Shown here: positions 8,119 through 16,705 of the stretch, piece by piece
Position numbering within the stretch: the first letter of the stretch is position 1
Layout: each line of letters opens with the position of its first letter
Source of the DNA: Sphingobium sp. AP49
GTDB taxonomy: Bacteria; Pseudomonadota; Alphaproteobacteria; Sphingomonadales; Sphingomonadaceae
Length of the DNA stretch: 64,000 nucleotides
Direction of reading: 5' to 3'
NCBI RefSeq assembly: GCF_000281715.2
Contig: NZ_CP124576.1
Location: 1,309,501 to 1,373,500, forward strand
Program-made: the position numbers and the translations under genes
Notes under the pieces: model-generated
What the model was told of the DNA's origin: nothing
Databases searched by the model: none
The model's input: only the letters and a program-made list of their open reading frames with translations

Positions 8119-8924
8119 CCCTGCCGCTGGCCATCGATTCCGTGGGCGCGGGTTGCGCCCATGTGCTCCAGATCGCCGATCCGACCGCCAAGTTGATGGC
8201 GGCGCGGGCGGTGGCGCGGGCCTGGCGACTGGGACGGTTGGCGCATCGGTTCGACATAGCAATGCCCGACCGGCCGGCGCGGCCCGATGCGCCCGAACTG
8301 CTGCCGCCGGGCCAGATGCCCAAGCGCAGCAAGATCGGCACGGATAGCGGGCGGATCGCGATGCTGCACGCACTGGCGCATATCGAGTTCGTCGCGATCG
8401 ACCTGGCGTTCGACCTGATCGGGCGGTTCGGTGGGGAGTTTCCGGCGGGCTTCACCGACGAATGGATGAGGGTCGGCGCGGACGAGGCGATGCATTTCGC
8501 CCTGCTCGACCGGCGACTGCGGCAATTGGGCAGCCATTATGGCGCGCTGCCCGCGCATGACGGGCTGTGGCAGGCGGCGAGCGAGACGGCAGGCGATGCG
8601 CTGGCCCGGCTGGCGATCGTGCCGATGGTGCTGGAGGCCCGCGCGCTGGATATCACGCCGTCCACGATCGCGCGGTTCGAAGGGGTGGGCGACCATATAT
8701 CCGCGAAGATGTTGCAGCGGATTATGACAGACGAGATTCGTCATGTGTCGGCCGGGACGACATGGTTCAACCAGGCGACGAACCGATTGGGGCTAGACCC
8801 CGTCAAACATTACCAAATCCTTGTGAAACGCCATTTTCGAGGAAGCGTTAAGCCACCGTTCAACGACTCGGCGCGTCGACAGGCCGGTTTGACGCGGGAT
8901 TTCTACGACGCGCTTGCAAGCTGA
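8115..8924 (+). CDS. DUF455 ferritin-like domain protein
   Basis: A 269-aa protein of the DUF455 family, a ferritin-like four-helix bundle. Candidate di-iron ligands are spread as Glu/His pairs: AHIEFVAIDLAFD (about residue 92-104), DEAMHFALLDRRL (about 122-134), LEARALD (about 175-181) and DEIRHVSAG (about 210-218). The start is a TTG whose second and third bases belong to the TGA stop of bcp (TTGA), so it is expressed by coupling. Enzymatic role unknown; members resemble di-iron oxygenases or hydroxylases. The position behind a peroxiredoxin suggests a redox or oxidative-stress role, which is inference. Confidence 0.85.
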   Translation: MTLPLAIDSVGAGCAHVLQIADPTAKLMAARAVARAWRLGRLAHRFDIAMPDRPARPDAPELLPPGQMPKRSKIGTDSGRIAMLHALAHIEFVAIDLAFDLIGRFGGEFPAGFTDEWMRVGADEAMHFALLDRRLRQLGSHYGALPAHDGLWQAASETAGDALARLAIVPMVLEARALDITPSTIARFEGVGDHISAKMLQRIMTDEIRHVSAGTTWFNQATNRLGLDPVKHYQILVKRHFRGSVKPPFNDSARRQAGLTRDFYDALAS

Positions 8925-9033
8925 GCGGCGATTTGCAGTCTGCATCCAGCGGGGGCGATCTAGGTCGCCATTTTATTGAACATGGGGAACCCACGAGAGG
9001 CAAAAGCCTTCGCGGGCATAAGTCGGGGTCGGC

Positions 9034-9762
9034 ATGTTGATTCTTCGTACTGTGAATGCGCTGGGTGCGCGTTGGTTCCATTCGGCCGGCAAGACGGCCA
9101 AGATTTTCGGGATGGTCGGCATGGTTGGCGTGATGTGCGCCGCCGCTCCGGCCAATGCCAAGGATGAGGATGATCCTTATGGCGATGCCTCGGAAATCAA
9201 CACCAGCGCGCTCGGCCCGGCCGATGTCGGCTTCTCCAACATCTTCTCCAGCCTGCAGCGCATGGACGGCAACGCCAAGTCGGCCGCCTATATCCCGTCG
9301 GGCCGCCCGGTCGAGAAGCTGTCGCTGACCTCGAACTTCGGCGTGCGGTCCGACCCGTTCAACCGCAGTGCCCGCATGCACAAGGGCATCGATATTCCCG
9401 GCCCGATCGGCACGCCGATCCACGCGACCGCCGACGGCATCATCAGCCGTGCCGGCTGGGCCAGCGGCTATGGCAACCTGGTCCAGATTTCGCACGGCAA
9501 TGGCATGGAAACCCGCTACGGCCATATGTCGAAGCTGTTGGTCGCGCCGAACTCCTATGTCCATCGCGGCCAGGTGATCGGCCTGATGGGTTCGACCGGC
9601 CGTTCGACCGGCAGCCACCTTCATTATGAAGTCCGCGTCGATGGTGCGGCGATCAACCCGATCCCGTTCGTCGCCGGTCCTGACTATCTGATCGCGATGA
9701 ATACCAAGCCGCCGATCGCAATGGGCGGTCCGACCAGCGCGCAGGAAAAGGCGGCCGACTGA
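9034..9762 (+). CDS. Secreted M23-family metallopeptidase (LysM-less)
   Basis: A 242-aa exported protein. Residues 1-43 hold a long signal peptide with hydrophobic core IFGMVGMVGVMCAAAPANA. The peptidase M23 domain covers about 105-225: zinc His/Asp in MHKGIDIPG, a conserved glycine-rich strand, YGHMSKLL, and the HxH motif in GSHLHYEVR near residue 193. Such enzymes cut peptidoglycan crosslinks or act as inactive amidase activators; the complete zinc set argues for activity. No LysM or coiled coil is seen. A clear rho-independent terminator follows at once. Confidence 0.9.
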   Translation: MLILRTVNALGARWFHSAGKTAKIFGMVGMVGVMCAAAPANAKDEDDPYGDASEINTSALGPADVGFSNIFSSLQRMDGNAKSAAYIPSGRPVEKLSLTSNFGVRSDPFNRSARMHKGIDIPGPIGTPIHATADGIISRAGWASGYGNLVQISHGNGMETRYGHMSKLLVAPNSYVHRGQVIGLMGSTGRSTGSHLHYEVRVDGAAINPIPFVAGPDYLIAMNTKPPIAMGGPTSAQEKAAD

Positions 9763-9787
9763 CCGGCCTTTCCCGCAAAAGCTTTTC

Positions 9788-9821
9788 AAAGCCCCGGCGC
9801 CCATGGGTTGCCGGGGCTTTT
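9788..9821 (+). terminator. Rho-independent terminator after the M23 peptidase gene
   Basis: A perfect 11-bp stem (AAAGCCCCGGC at 9788-9798 pairing with 9810-9820) closes an 11-base loop and runs into a short T-rich tail. It lies 26 bases after the stop codon. Confidence 0.88.
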
Positions 9822-9842
9822 GCTTGATCCTATCTAGGCGCC

Positions 9843-10169
9843 ATGGCCGACATTGACCTTACCCCCTCCGCTGCCGCGCGTGTCGCGGCGATCGCTGCCA
9901 AGCAGGGCAAGCCCGCCATCCTGCGGCTGGCCGTGGAAGGCGGCGGCTGTTCGGGCTTCCAGTACCGCTTTGGCCTCGCCGAACAGGTCGAGGCCGAGGA
10001 TCTGGCGGTGGAGCGCGACGGCGTGACGCTGGTGGTCGATGATGTCAGCCTGGACCTGGTGCGCGGTTCCGCCGTCGATTTCGTGTCGGACCTAGGCGGC
10101 GCGGCGTTCAAGGTGACCAATCCCAACGCGACCGCCGGTTGCGGCTGCGGCACCAGCTTCTCGGTCTGA
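9843..10169 (+). CDS. erpA: A-type iron-sulfur carrier protein
   Basis: A 108-aa A-type carrier that delivers Fe-S clusters to apoproteins. The three conserved cysteines are visible: Cys36 in GGGCSGFQY and the C-terminal pair Cys100 and Cys102 in AGCGCGTSFS. Length and motifs match ErpA/IscA. It stands alone, between a terminator and xth, outside any suf or isc operon, which suits ErpA. The IscA/ErpA distinction is by context and length and is not certain. Confidence 0.9.
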   Translation: MADIDLTPSAAARVAAIAAKQGKPAILRLAVEGGGCSGFQYRFGLAEQVEAEDLAVERDGVTLVVDDVSLDLVRGSAVDFVSDLGGAAFKVTNPNATAGCGCGTSFSV

Positions 10170-10240
10170 TCGGCGCATTGGCTTGTAGAGCCGGCCTACT
10201 TCTCTAAAGGGAAGTGGACAGCGAAAGAGACAGGTCCATC

Positions 10241-11017
10241 ATGCGTATCGCCACCTTCAACATCAACGGCATCAAGGCGCGGCTGCCGCGCCTGCTGGAA
10301 TGGCTGGACGAGACCCGGCCCGACATCGCCTGCCTGCAGGAAATCAAGACGTCTGACGAGACCTTTCCGGTCAAGGATATCGAGGCCGCCGGCTATGGCG
10401 TGATCTGGCACGGGCAGAAGGGCTTCAACGGCGTCGCCATCCTGGCGCGCGGCGACCAGCCGATGGAAGTGCGCCGGGGGCTGGAGGGCGAGCCGGAGGA
10501 CGAGCATAGCCGTTATCTGGAAGCCGATGTGAAGGGGGTGCGGGTCGCCAGCATCTACCTGCCCAACGGCAATCCGCAGCCCGGCCCCAAATTCGATTAC
10601 AAGCTGCGCTGGATGAAGCGACTGCGGGAACGGGCGGCGGAAATTTGGGCCGAGGAAGTGCCTGCCATTCTTGCCGGCGACTATAATGTCATCCCGCGCG
10701 ACGTGGATATTTATTCGCCCAAGGCGATGGCCGACGATGCGCTGATGCAGCCGGAAAGTCGCGAAGCCTATCGCCGGCTGCTGGGCGATGGCTGGGCCGA
10801 CGCGATCCTGACCCGCCATCCGGCCGGAGGCGTGTGGACCTATTGGGATTATCAGGCCGGGGCCTGGCCGCGCGACGCGGGCTTCCGCATCGACCATCTG
10901 CTGCTGAGTCCGGCGGCGGCCGACCGGCTGGTCGACGCCCAGGTCGACAAGGCGTTTCGCGGCCGGGAGAAGGCGAGCGATCATGCCCCGACCTGGGTCG
11001 AACTGCGCGACGTCTAA
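10241..11017 (+). CDS. xth: Exodeoxyribonuclease III
   Basis: A 258-aa AP endonuclease/exonuclease that repairs abasic and oxidised DNA. The start at 10241 (MRIATFNINGIKARL) is the standard N-terminus; an upstream in-frame ATG at 10214 adds nine unrelated residues. Catalytic motifs are LQEIK (Glu34, metal), GDYNVIP (about residue 147), and the C-terminal RIDHLL and SDHAP with the active His. The whole protein is present and no domain is missing. The stop codon TAA touches the first operator-like repeat of the next gene. Confidence 0.95.
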   Translation: MRIATFNINGIKARLPRLLEWLDETRPDIACLQEIKTSDETFPVKDIEAAGYGVIWHGQKGFNGVAILARGDQPMEVRRGLEGEPEDEHSRYLEADVKGVRVASIYLPNGNPQPGPKFDYKLRWMKRLRERAAEIWAEEVPAILAGDYNVIPRDVDIYSPKAMADDALMQPESREAYRRLLGDGWADAILTRHPAGGVWTYWDYQAGAWPRDAGFRIDHLLLSPAAADRLVDAQVDKAFRGREKASDHAPTWVELRDV

Positions 11018-11061
11018 ATATTATCCGGGTTATATTGACCCAATTATATCCGGGTAATATA
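11017..11061 (+). promoter_or_regulatory. Two CCGGG-centred AT-rich repeats upstream of the DUF2239 gene
   Basis: Two similar AT-rich elements flank CCGG cores 25 bp apart (cores at 11025-11028 and 11050-11053). The first (11017-11036) is an imperfect palindrome, 16 of 20 positions symmetric; the second keeps about half of that symmetry. A possible promoter, TTGACC at 11035-11040 with TATATG 17 bases later, sits between and over them, so a bound protein would block transcription. Operator role is inferred. Confidence 0.5.
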
Positions 11062-11084
11062 TGCTGTGCCGAAGGAGATTCGGC

Positions 11085-11600
11085 ATGGAGCGCACGTTGA
11101 CGGCCTTTTCAGGCGATTACTGGATCGCGACCGGCGATGAGGATGAGGTACGCGCGGCGCTGCACGCCATGGGCGACGATGCCCAGAACATCCTGCTGTT
11201 CGACGACCACACCGGACGACAGGTGGATATCGACCTGCAAGCCAGCGTAGCACCACGGGGGCGCGGTCGACCGAAAATGGGGGTACAGGCGCGCGAGATC
11301 ACCCTGCTGCCGCGCCATTGGGACTGGCTGGCAGCGCAGCCGCGCGGCGCCTCGGCTACGTTGCGCCAGTTGGTCGAGGATGCGGTCAAGGCCAGCGCGG
11401 ACCAGCCCTCGCCTCGCGCGGCGATGGATGCGGCCTACCATTTCCTAACCGCGATGGCCGGTGACCGACCCGGCTATGAGGGCGCGATCCGTGCGCTCTA
11501 TGCCAGGGATAGAGGGGCGTTCGAGGCCGCAGCGGCGGCCTGGCCCGGCGCGATCCGGACGCATGGTCTGGCGCTGGCGGAGCCGGCCTTTTCCGCGTAG
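11085..11600 (+). CDS. DUF2239 family protein with a ribbon-helix-helix-like segment
   Basis: A 171-aa cytoplasmic protein starting at ATG 11085, placed by the ribosome binding site GAAGGAGA seven bases upstream; an earlier in-frame ATG (11061) lies inside the promoter repeats. The N-terminal half reads as a small alpha/beta domain (FSGDYWIATGDEDEV). The middle, GRGRPKMGVQAREITLLPRH followed by WDWLAAQPRGASATLRQLVE, resembles a ribbon-helix-helix: a strand with alternating polar residues and two helices. The C-terminal half is helical. DUF2239 has no assigned function to my knowledge. The repeats in front of it suggest autoregulation. Confidence 0.8.
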   Translation: MERTLTAFSGDYWIATGDEDEVRAALHAMGDDAQNILLFDDHTGRQVDIDLQASVAPRGRGRPKMGVQAREITLLPRHWDWLAAQPRGASATLRQLVEDAVKASADQPSPRAAMDAAYHFLTAMAGDRPGYEGAIRALYARDRGAFEAAAAAWPGAIRTHGLALAEPAFSA

Positions 11601-11630
11601 CCTGGGCATCGCAATGATCGGAGAGGCTGG

Positions 11631-11945
11631 GTGACGGACGATTTTCTCCAGGGCACGGTGCATGAGGCGGCCGATGACATGCAGGCGGCGATCCGGGCGG
11701 ATGCCGGCATCTTCGCGCTGTGGCAGGGGCTGACGCCGCTTGGCCGCAACGAGTTCATCTGCTGGGTCGAGGATGCCAAGCAGGCCGCGACCCGCGCGCG
11801 TCGCATTGCCCGGACGATCGAGGAAATGCAGGAGGGCAAGAAACGGCCCTGCTGCTGGGCTGGCTGCATCCATCGTACAGACAAGGCGCCGAGCCGCTGG
11901 CAGCAGGCAGTGCTGATCGAGGGGAAGGGCAAGCGGGGCGGCTAA
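11631..11945 (+). CDS. YdeI/OmpD-associated family protein
   Basis: A 104-aa protein starting with GTG behind GGAGAGG. The segment WQGLTPLGRNEFICWVEDAK and the following basic helix TRARRIARTIEEMQEGKKRP match the C-terminal domain of YdeI-type proteins (PF13376, bacteriocin-protection family), where a helix-rich unit ends with paired cysteines. A CCWAGC patch near residue 75 is unusual and could bind metal, but this is speculative. Function unknown. Confidence 0.7.
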   Translation: MTDDFLQGTVHEAADDMQAAIRADAGIFALWQGLTPLGRNEFICWVEDAKQAATRARRIARTIEEMQEGKKRPCCWAGCIHRTDKAPSRWQQAVLIEGKGKRGG

Positions 11946-11966
11946 GGGCCGCGCCCGTTCAGGCCG

Positions 11967-12851
11967 TTACCACAGCACGCCATCGACCGGCTGGACCGGG
12001 GGTGGCCCTTCGCGGCCGAGCGTGTCGCACATGTCCGCCTCGATCGTGGTGGTGATGCTGTCGAGCGGCAGGTCGTGGACGTCGTTGCCGAACGGATCGA
12101 CCAGGTCGTCGCCGATCTGCAGCACGGCCAGATACATGAAGCCCGCGACCGCCGATCCGACCGGGGTGGCGATGCCCAGCGTTTCGACCAGGCCGATCGG
12201 CAGCAGGATGCAGAAGAGCCGGGTGAAGAATTTGGGGAAGCTGCGATATTGGGCGGGCAGCGGGGTGTTCTTGATCCGTTCCATGCCGCCTTGCGCGTTC
12301 GACATGTCGACCAGTAGCCGTTCGATCTGGGTCTGCTGGATAGTGTCGATCCAGCCCTGCGCACGCGCCTGTTCGACCCGGCGGCCCGATCCTTCGAGCA
12401 GGCCGTTGGCCGGGTTACGTCGGCTCAGCTCCGCTATCTCCGGTCCGGCCAGCACCCGGCACATATCGGGCGCGGGATCGATCCGGCGCAACTGGCATCG
12501 CAGCGCATGGACATAGGCGATGTGGCGTTCGACCAGTGTCTGGCGCAACTCCGCCGTCTCGGAGCGGTCGGGGATGAAGTTCATCACGGCACGCGCCCAG
12601 CTTCGTGACACATTGACCATCGCACCCCACAGGATGCGACCCTCCCACCAGCGCTGATAGGCCGAATTGACCCGGAAGCCGAGTACCAGCGCCAGCGCCG
12701 TGCCGAAGATGGTCAGGGGTAATGCCGGCGCCTTGAAGGGCGAGATGAAGTAGAAGATGGTGACCGCCAGATCCCAGAAGAATAACGCGATCAGGGCGCG
12801 CCATGCGGTCTGGAAGCTCTGACGGATGCGCGGGGCACGTCCGACGATCAT
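11967..12851 (-). CDS. Bestrophin family (UPF0187) ion channel
   Basis: A 294-aa integral membrane protein of the bestrophin-like UPF0187 family, which form chloride or cation channels. The pattern is two N-terminal membrane segments (about 19-60), then the conserved RVNSAYQRWWEGRILWG signature (residues about 59-75), a helical cytoplasmic domain, and two later membrane stretches around the LFCILLPIGLVETLG and FMYLAVLQIGDDLVDPFGND regions (about 205-255). The acidic cluster after the last helix is a family trait. The gene starts 22 bp after a small membrane protein and probably shares its transcript. Confidence 0.87.
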   Translation of the reverse strand: MIVGRAPRIRQSFQTAWRALIALFFWDLAVTIFYFISPFKAPALPLTIFGTALALVLGFRVNSAYQRWWEGRILWGAMVNVSRSWARAVMNFIPDRSETAELRQTLVERHIAYVHALRCQLRRIDPAPDMCRVLAGPEIAELSRRNPANGLLEGSGRRVEQARAQGWIDTIQQTQIERLLVDMSNAQGGMERIKNTPLPAQYRSFPKFFTRLFCILLPIGLVETLGIATPVGSAVAGFMYLAVLQIGDDLVDPFGNDVHDLPLDSITTTIEADMCDTLGREGPPPVQPVDGVLW

Positions 12852-12873
12852 ATAGGGGCGGTTCTCTACGGGG

Positions 12874-13128
12874 TCAGGCGGCGTCCGTACCGTCGGTCTC
12901 GTCCAGCTTCATCCAGGCATGGCGCAATGCCATGCCGCCGATGATGCCGACGGCCTTCAGGATCGTCGCATAGATGGTGGGGGTGCTGTCGCTGATCGCC
13001 AGCCAGGCGCAGGCAAAGCATAGCGCCATGGCGGCATAGATGGGCAGGGCTTCGATATCGTTCCAGGCGATGCGCTGGTTGGCCCGTGGCCGGGGAGCAG
13101 CGCGCGTTGCGGCGAGCGTGCGGATCAT
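12874..13128 (-). CDS. Small two-helix membrane protein
   Basis: An 84-aa protein starting at ATG 13128, preceded by GGAAAGG. Residues 1-30 are basic, then two hydrophobic segments, about 33-50 (YAAMALCFACAWLAI) and 55-70 (YATILKAVGIIGGMA), end in a short acidic tail. I do not recognise a family. Its tight spacing with the bestrophin gene hints at an accessory or regulatory subunit of that channel; this is an inference. Confidence 0.6.
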   Translation of the reverse strand: MIRTLAATRAAPRPRANQRIAWNDIEALPIYAAMALCFACAWLAISDSTPTIYATILKAVGIIGGMALRHAWMKLDETDGTDAA

Positions 13129-13360
13129 GGCGGTCCTTTCCGAAAATGGGGCCGACGTGCGGCCTTTGTCCGAAAAATGATGCGACGCACAAGCGGTGGT
13201 CAACGGGCTCTGTCATATGCAAGCCAGCCTTGCGGTAGCGGTAACGACAGCAAAATTCCGTCGCATTTCCGTCTCCTTCGAGAGACGTGGCAATGTTTTC
13301 ACACGGAGTTGCAACCTTGCGCCTATTGCAATGCAGCGTAACGCGCATAGCTTTTTACGC

Positions 13361-14257
13361 ATGCCCGACCGCTATGCTGAAATCCTGTCCTTCGTGAAAA
13401 TTGCCGAATCGGGCAGCCTGTCCGAAGCGGCCAGACGGCTGGACCTGTCGCTCGCCGCGACCAGTCGCCGCCTGTCGCAACTGGAGGCGCGGCTGGGGGT
13501 CATGCTGGTCCGCCGCAACAGCCGTCATATGACGCTGACACAGGAAGGGCAGATATTCTACGAGAAGGCGGGGCAAGCGCTGTCCGACATCGATCAGGCG
13601 GAAAATGTCGTGATGCGCAATGCGACAGAGCCAGCCGGGCCGCTGCGTGTCGTGACGACGCTGCATTCCGGCCGCAGCCGGCTGGCGCCCCTGTTCCAGC
13701 ATTATGCGACGCTGCACCCGGAGGTCGCGGTCCATCTGGAGGCGGCGGGGCAGGTAGCCAATATCGTCGAGACCGGCCATGATATCGCCATCTGCTTCGA
13801 CCCGCCGCCCGACAGCGGCCTGATCATGAAGCGACTGGCTGACAATCCGCGGATGCTCTGTGCCTCGCCCGACTATCTCAACCGGCGCGGGATGCCGCGC
13901 ACGGTGAACGATCTGGCTGGCCATGACCGCATCGTCATCGGTGGCGGGCAAGACATGTGGCGCATGATCGATATCGACACGAGCCGGGCGAGCCGCGTGC
14001 TAAGCACCAATGACGGCGAACTGGCGCGGCTTTGGGCGCTGAATGGTGCCGGCATCGTCATCAAGTCGCTATGGGATGTGTCGGACGACCTGGATGAAGG
14101 ACGGTTGCAACCGGTGCTGCCTGCGGTGCCGCTGCCCGCCTCGCCGATTGTCGCGCTTTATCTGCCGTCACAGAGTGAAAGCGCCAAGGTGCGCAGTTGC
14201 CTGGACTTCCTGGCGCGGCACCTGAAGGCGACCGAGGCCACCCCGGCCGCCGCCTGA
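13361..14257 (+). CDS. LysR-family transcriptional regulator
   Basis: A 298-aa LysR-type regulator. Residues 1-60 form the winged helix-turn-helix: FVKIAESGSLSEAARRLDLS then RRLSQLEARLGV. A C-terminal periplasmic-binding-like sensor domain (about 90-290) follows, ending in the linker-rich C-terminal tail. Start at ATG 13361; an in-frame ATG at 13331 is an alternative and neither has a good ribosome binding site. It is divergent from the small membrane protein/bestrophin pair with 232 bp between, the usual place for a LysR target promoter, so that pair is the likely target. Confidence 0.9.
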   Translation: MPDRYAEILSFVKIAESGSLSEAARRLDLSLAATSRRLSQLEARLGVMLVRRNSRHMTLTQEGQIFYEKAGQALSDIDQAENVVMRNATEPAGPLRVVTTLHSGRSRLAPLFQHYATLHPEVAVHLEAAGQVANIVETGHDIAICFDPPPDSGLIMKRLADNPRMLCASPDYLNRRGMPRTVNDLAGHDRIVIGGGQDMWRMIDIDTSRASRVLSTNDGELARLWALNGAGIVIKSLWDVSDDLDEGRLQPVLPAVPLPASPIVALYLPSQSESAKVRSCLDFLARHLKATEATPAAA

Positions 14258-14273
14258 TGCCGCGCCGGAAGGA

Positions 14274-15431
14274 TCACAGATCCTTTTCGTAGATCTGATA
14301 GACCTTGTTCACCTTGCTTTCGATTGCGTCGGCAATCGCGTTCATGCCCTGATTGTCGTCAAGCACCCAGCCGATCTCGCCCCGGGTCGAGCCATAATGG
14401 GCGAGCGCGTTGCGGCGGATATATTCGATCATCATGAAGGCGAGCTGGCTGGCCATGCGCGAGGATTGCAGGCGCTGTACCACGCCCATCAGCGGCACGC
14501 GCATGGTGCGGCACGTGGGTTTGCGCAGCCACCAGAGCAGCTTGAGCCAGCCGAACGGGAAGAGCGAGCCGTTGAGTGGCGTGATCGCTTCGTTGAGATC
14601 GGGCAGCGTCATCATGAATGCGACGGGCTCGCCGTCCAGTTCGGCGATCATGATGAGGTCTTCATAGACGATCGGCTTGAGCTTCTTGCCGGTGAAGGCC
14701 ACTTCCTCGTCGGTGATGGGGACAAAGCCCCAATTCTTGCCCCAGGCGTCGTTGAGGATGCCCAGAATGATCGCGGCTTCGCGGTCGAATTTCGATTTGT
14801 CGACTTTGCGGACGGTGATGCGCGGATTTTTTTCGCCCGATGCGACGATGCGCTGGATCAGCGGCGGGAAATCCTTGGTGATGTCCAGCTCATAGGTCTT
14901 GAGCTGCTTTACAGGCTGATAGCCCGCGCCCTCGATCATCGGCTGATAGGTCGCGCTGTTATGCCCCATCATCACCGTGGGGGGATGATCATGTCCCTGG
15001 ATCAGCAGGCCCGGCTCTTCCCAGATCGACAAGGAAATGGGGCCGAGCACGCGGGTCATCCCCTTGTTGCGCAGCCATTGTTCGGCCGCCGCGATCAGCG
15101 CCGCGCCGGCTTCCGCGTCCGCCGCCTCGAACAGGCCGAAATTGCCGGTACCCGGCCCCATGCCCTGCTCGGGGGGCTGGGCAAGGGCGAGATGGTCGAT
15201 ATGCGCGGCGATGCGGCCGATGATGGTGTTGCCGCGCCGGGCGAGGAAATATTGCGCCTCGGCATGGCCGAAAAAGGGGTTCTTGCCCGGAGTGAGAAGG
15301 CCATAGACCTCGTCCTTGAGCGGCGGAACCCAATTGGGATCATTGGCGTAGATGCGCCACGGCAAGTCGACGAAGGCCTTGAGGTCGGCCTTGGTCGCAA
15401 CGGGGGTGATAAGCAGATCGGATTGTGCCAC
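14274..15431 (-). CDS. GNAT-like acetyltransferase superfamily protein
   Basis: A 385-aa protein starting at GTG 15431 with AAAGG nine bases upstream. The N-terminus has a recognisable acyltransferase-like start (VDLPWRIYANDPNWVPPL and YFLARRGNTIIGRIAAH, about residue 25-92), with the second half (IMIAELDGEPVAFMMTLPDL, about 262-281) looking like a second N-acyltransferase-type beta sheet. Such YghO-like proteins have no known substrate. It converges on the LysR gene. Confidence 0.7.
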   Translation of the reverse strand: MAQSDLLITPVATKADLKAFVDLPWRIYANDPNWVPPLKDEVYGLLTPGKNPFFGHAEAQYFLARRGNTIIGRIAAHIDHLALAQPPEQGMGPGTGNFGLFEAADAEAGAALIAAAEQWLRNKGMTRVLGPISLSIWEEPGLLIQGHDHPPTVMMGHNSATYQPMIEGAGYQPVKQLKTYELDITKDFPPLIQRIVASGEKNPRITVRKVDKSKFDREAAIILGILNDAWGKNWGFVPITDEEVAFTGKKLKPIVYEDLIMIAELDGEPVAFMMTLPDLNEAITPLNGSLFPFGWLKLLWWLRKPTCRTMRVPLMGVVQRLQSSRMASQLAFMMIEYIRRNALAHYGSTRGEIGWVLDDNQGMNAIADAIESKVNKVYQIYEKDL

Positions 15432-15576
15432 GGCAGCTGCCTTTGATAGGGTTTGCCGAGCAGTTCGGCCCTTGTTTGCGCAATGTCAATCACATGCGTC
15501 GGATGGGTCATTATGATGGTGAATATGTCACGTTGCTGCCACGATTGCAGCGCATTTGGAGTCTAGGGAAGGCCGC

Positions 15577-16644
15577 ATGACTGTGCATGATCCCATATTG
15601 GCCGCCGCGTCCCGTACGCGCTCGGCCATTCCCGACGATACGAAAATGCTGCGGGCGGCGGCTGAACTGACGCGCACGCTGTCGACCGCCAATCCCGCCA
15701 TCTACTGGCCCGACCTGCTGACATCCGCGCTGATCGGCTATGGTGCGCTGGCCGGCGCGATTCTGGCTCAGAATGTGGCGATCGCGATTGGCTGCGCGCT
15801 GCTGTCGATGATGGCGCTGTATCGGGCCGCGAGCTTCATCCATGAGCTGACCCATATCCGCAAGGGGGCGCTGCCCGGCTTCCGCTTTGGCTGGAATCTG
15901 TTGGTCGGCATTCCGCTGATGATCCCGTCCTTCCTCTATGAGGGCGTGCATACCCAGCACCATGCCCGTACCCGCTATGGCACGGCGGAGGATCCGGAAT
16001 ATCTGCCGCTGGCATTGATGAAACCCTGGTCGCTGCCCTTGTTCATCGTCGTCGCCGCGCTGGCGCCGGTCGGTCTGATCCTGCGCTTTGGCGTGTTGAC
16101 GCCGCTCAGCCTGATCATCCCGCCGCTGCGGCGCAAGGTGGTGGCGGAATTTTCGGCGCTGTCGATCAACCCCGCCTATCGCCGCCGCGCGCCCGAGGGC
16201 GATTTCGCCCGCATGTGGGCCTGGCAGGAAGCGGGTGCCTGCCTGTTCGCGCTGGCGCTGGTGGGCAGCGTCTTCGCCTTCGGCTGGAAGCCGCTGCTCG
16301 TCTATATGGCGATCCATTCGGCGATGACCGTGATCAACCAGTTGCGGACCCTGGTCGCCCATCTGTGGGAGAATGAGGGCGATGCCATGACCGTGACGGC
16401 GCAGTATCTCGACTCGGTCAACGTGCCGCCGCCCGGCACGCTGCCGGAACTATGGGCGCCGGTTGGCCTGCGCTACCATGCGCTGCACCATCTGCTGCCC
16501 AGCGTGCCTTATCATAATCTGGGTCCGGCGCATCGCCAGTTGATCGCGACGCTGGACGGGGACTCGCCCTATCACAAGGGCAATTACACCGGGATGATGC
16601 CATTGGTCGCGAAGATCGCGCGGAGCACGATGGGCGCACGCTGA
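15577..16644 (+). CDS. Fatty acid desaturase family protein
   Basis: A 355-aa integral membrane di-iron desaturase. Three histidine boxes are visible: HELTH (about residue 89), HTQHH (about 125) and HALHH (about 304). Hydrophobic segments lie at about 46-80, 105-120, 145-175 and 225-245. Start at ATG 15577 (MTVHDPILAA) with GGGAAGG upstream. Regiochemistry of the double bond cannot be told; carotenoid or other hydroxylases with similar boxes are possible. A bidirectional terminator follows. Confidence 0.85.
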   Translation: MTVHDPILAAASRTRSAIPDDTKMLRAAAELTRTLSTANPAIYWPDLLTSALIGYGALAGAILAQNVAIAIGCALLSMMALYRAASFIHELTHIRKGALPGFRFGWNLLVGIPLMIPSFLYEGVHTQHHARTRYGTAEDPEYLPLALMKPWSLPLFIVVAALAPVGLILRFGVLTPLSLIIPPLRRKVVAEFSALSINPAYRRRAPEGDFARMWAWQEAGACLFALALVGSVFAFGWKPLLVYMAIHSAMTVINQLRTLVAHLWENEGDAMTVTAQYLDSVNVPPPGTLPELWAPVGLRYHALHHLLPSVPYHNLGPAHRQLIATLDGDSPYHKGNYTGMMPLVAKIARSTMGAR

Positions 16645-16667
16645 GCGGAAGCCATGCCAAAGCAAGC

Positions 16668-16697
16668 AAAAAGGCCGGTGAAACCACCGGCCTTTTT
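16668..16697. terminator. Bidirectional terminator between the desaturase and lptG
   Basis: A 13-bp perfect stem (AAAAAGGCCGGTG with its complement at 16685-16697) with a 4-base loop AAAC. It has A-run and T-run sides, so it can end transcription of both converging genes. Confidence 0.9.
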
Positions 16698-16705
16698 CAT
16701 ATCCC

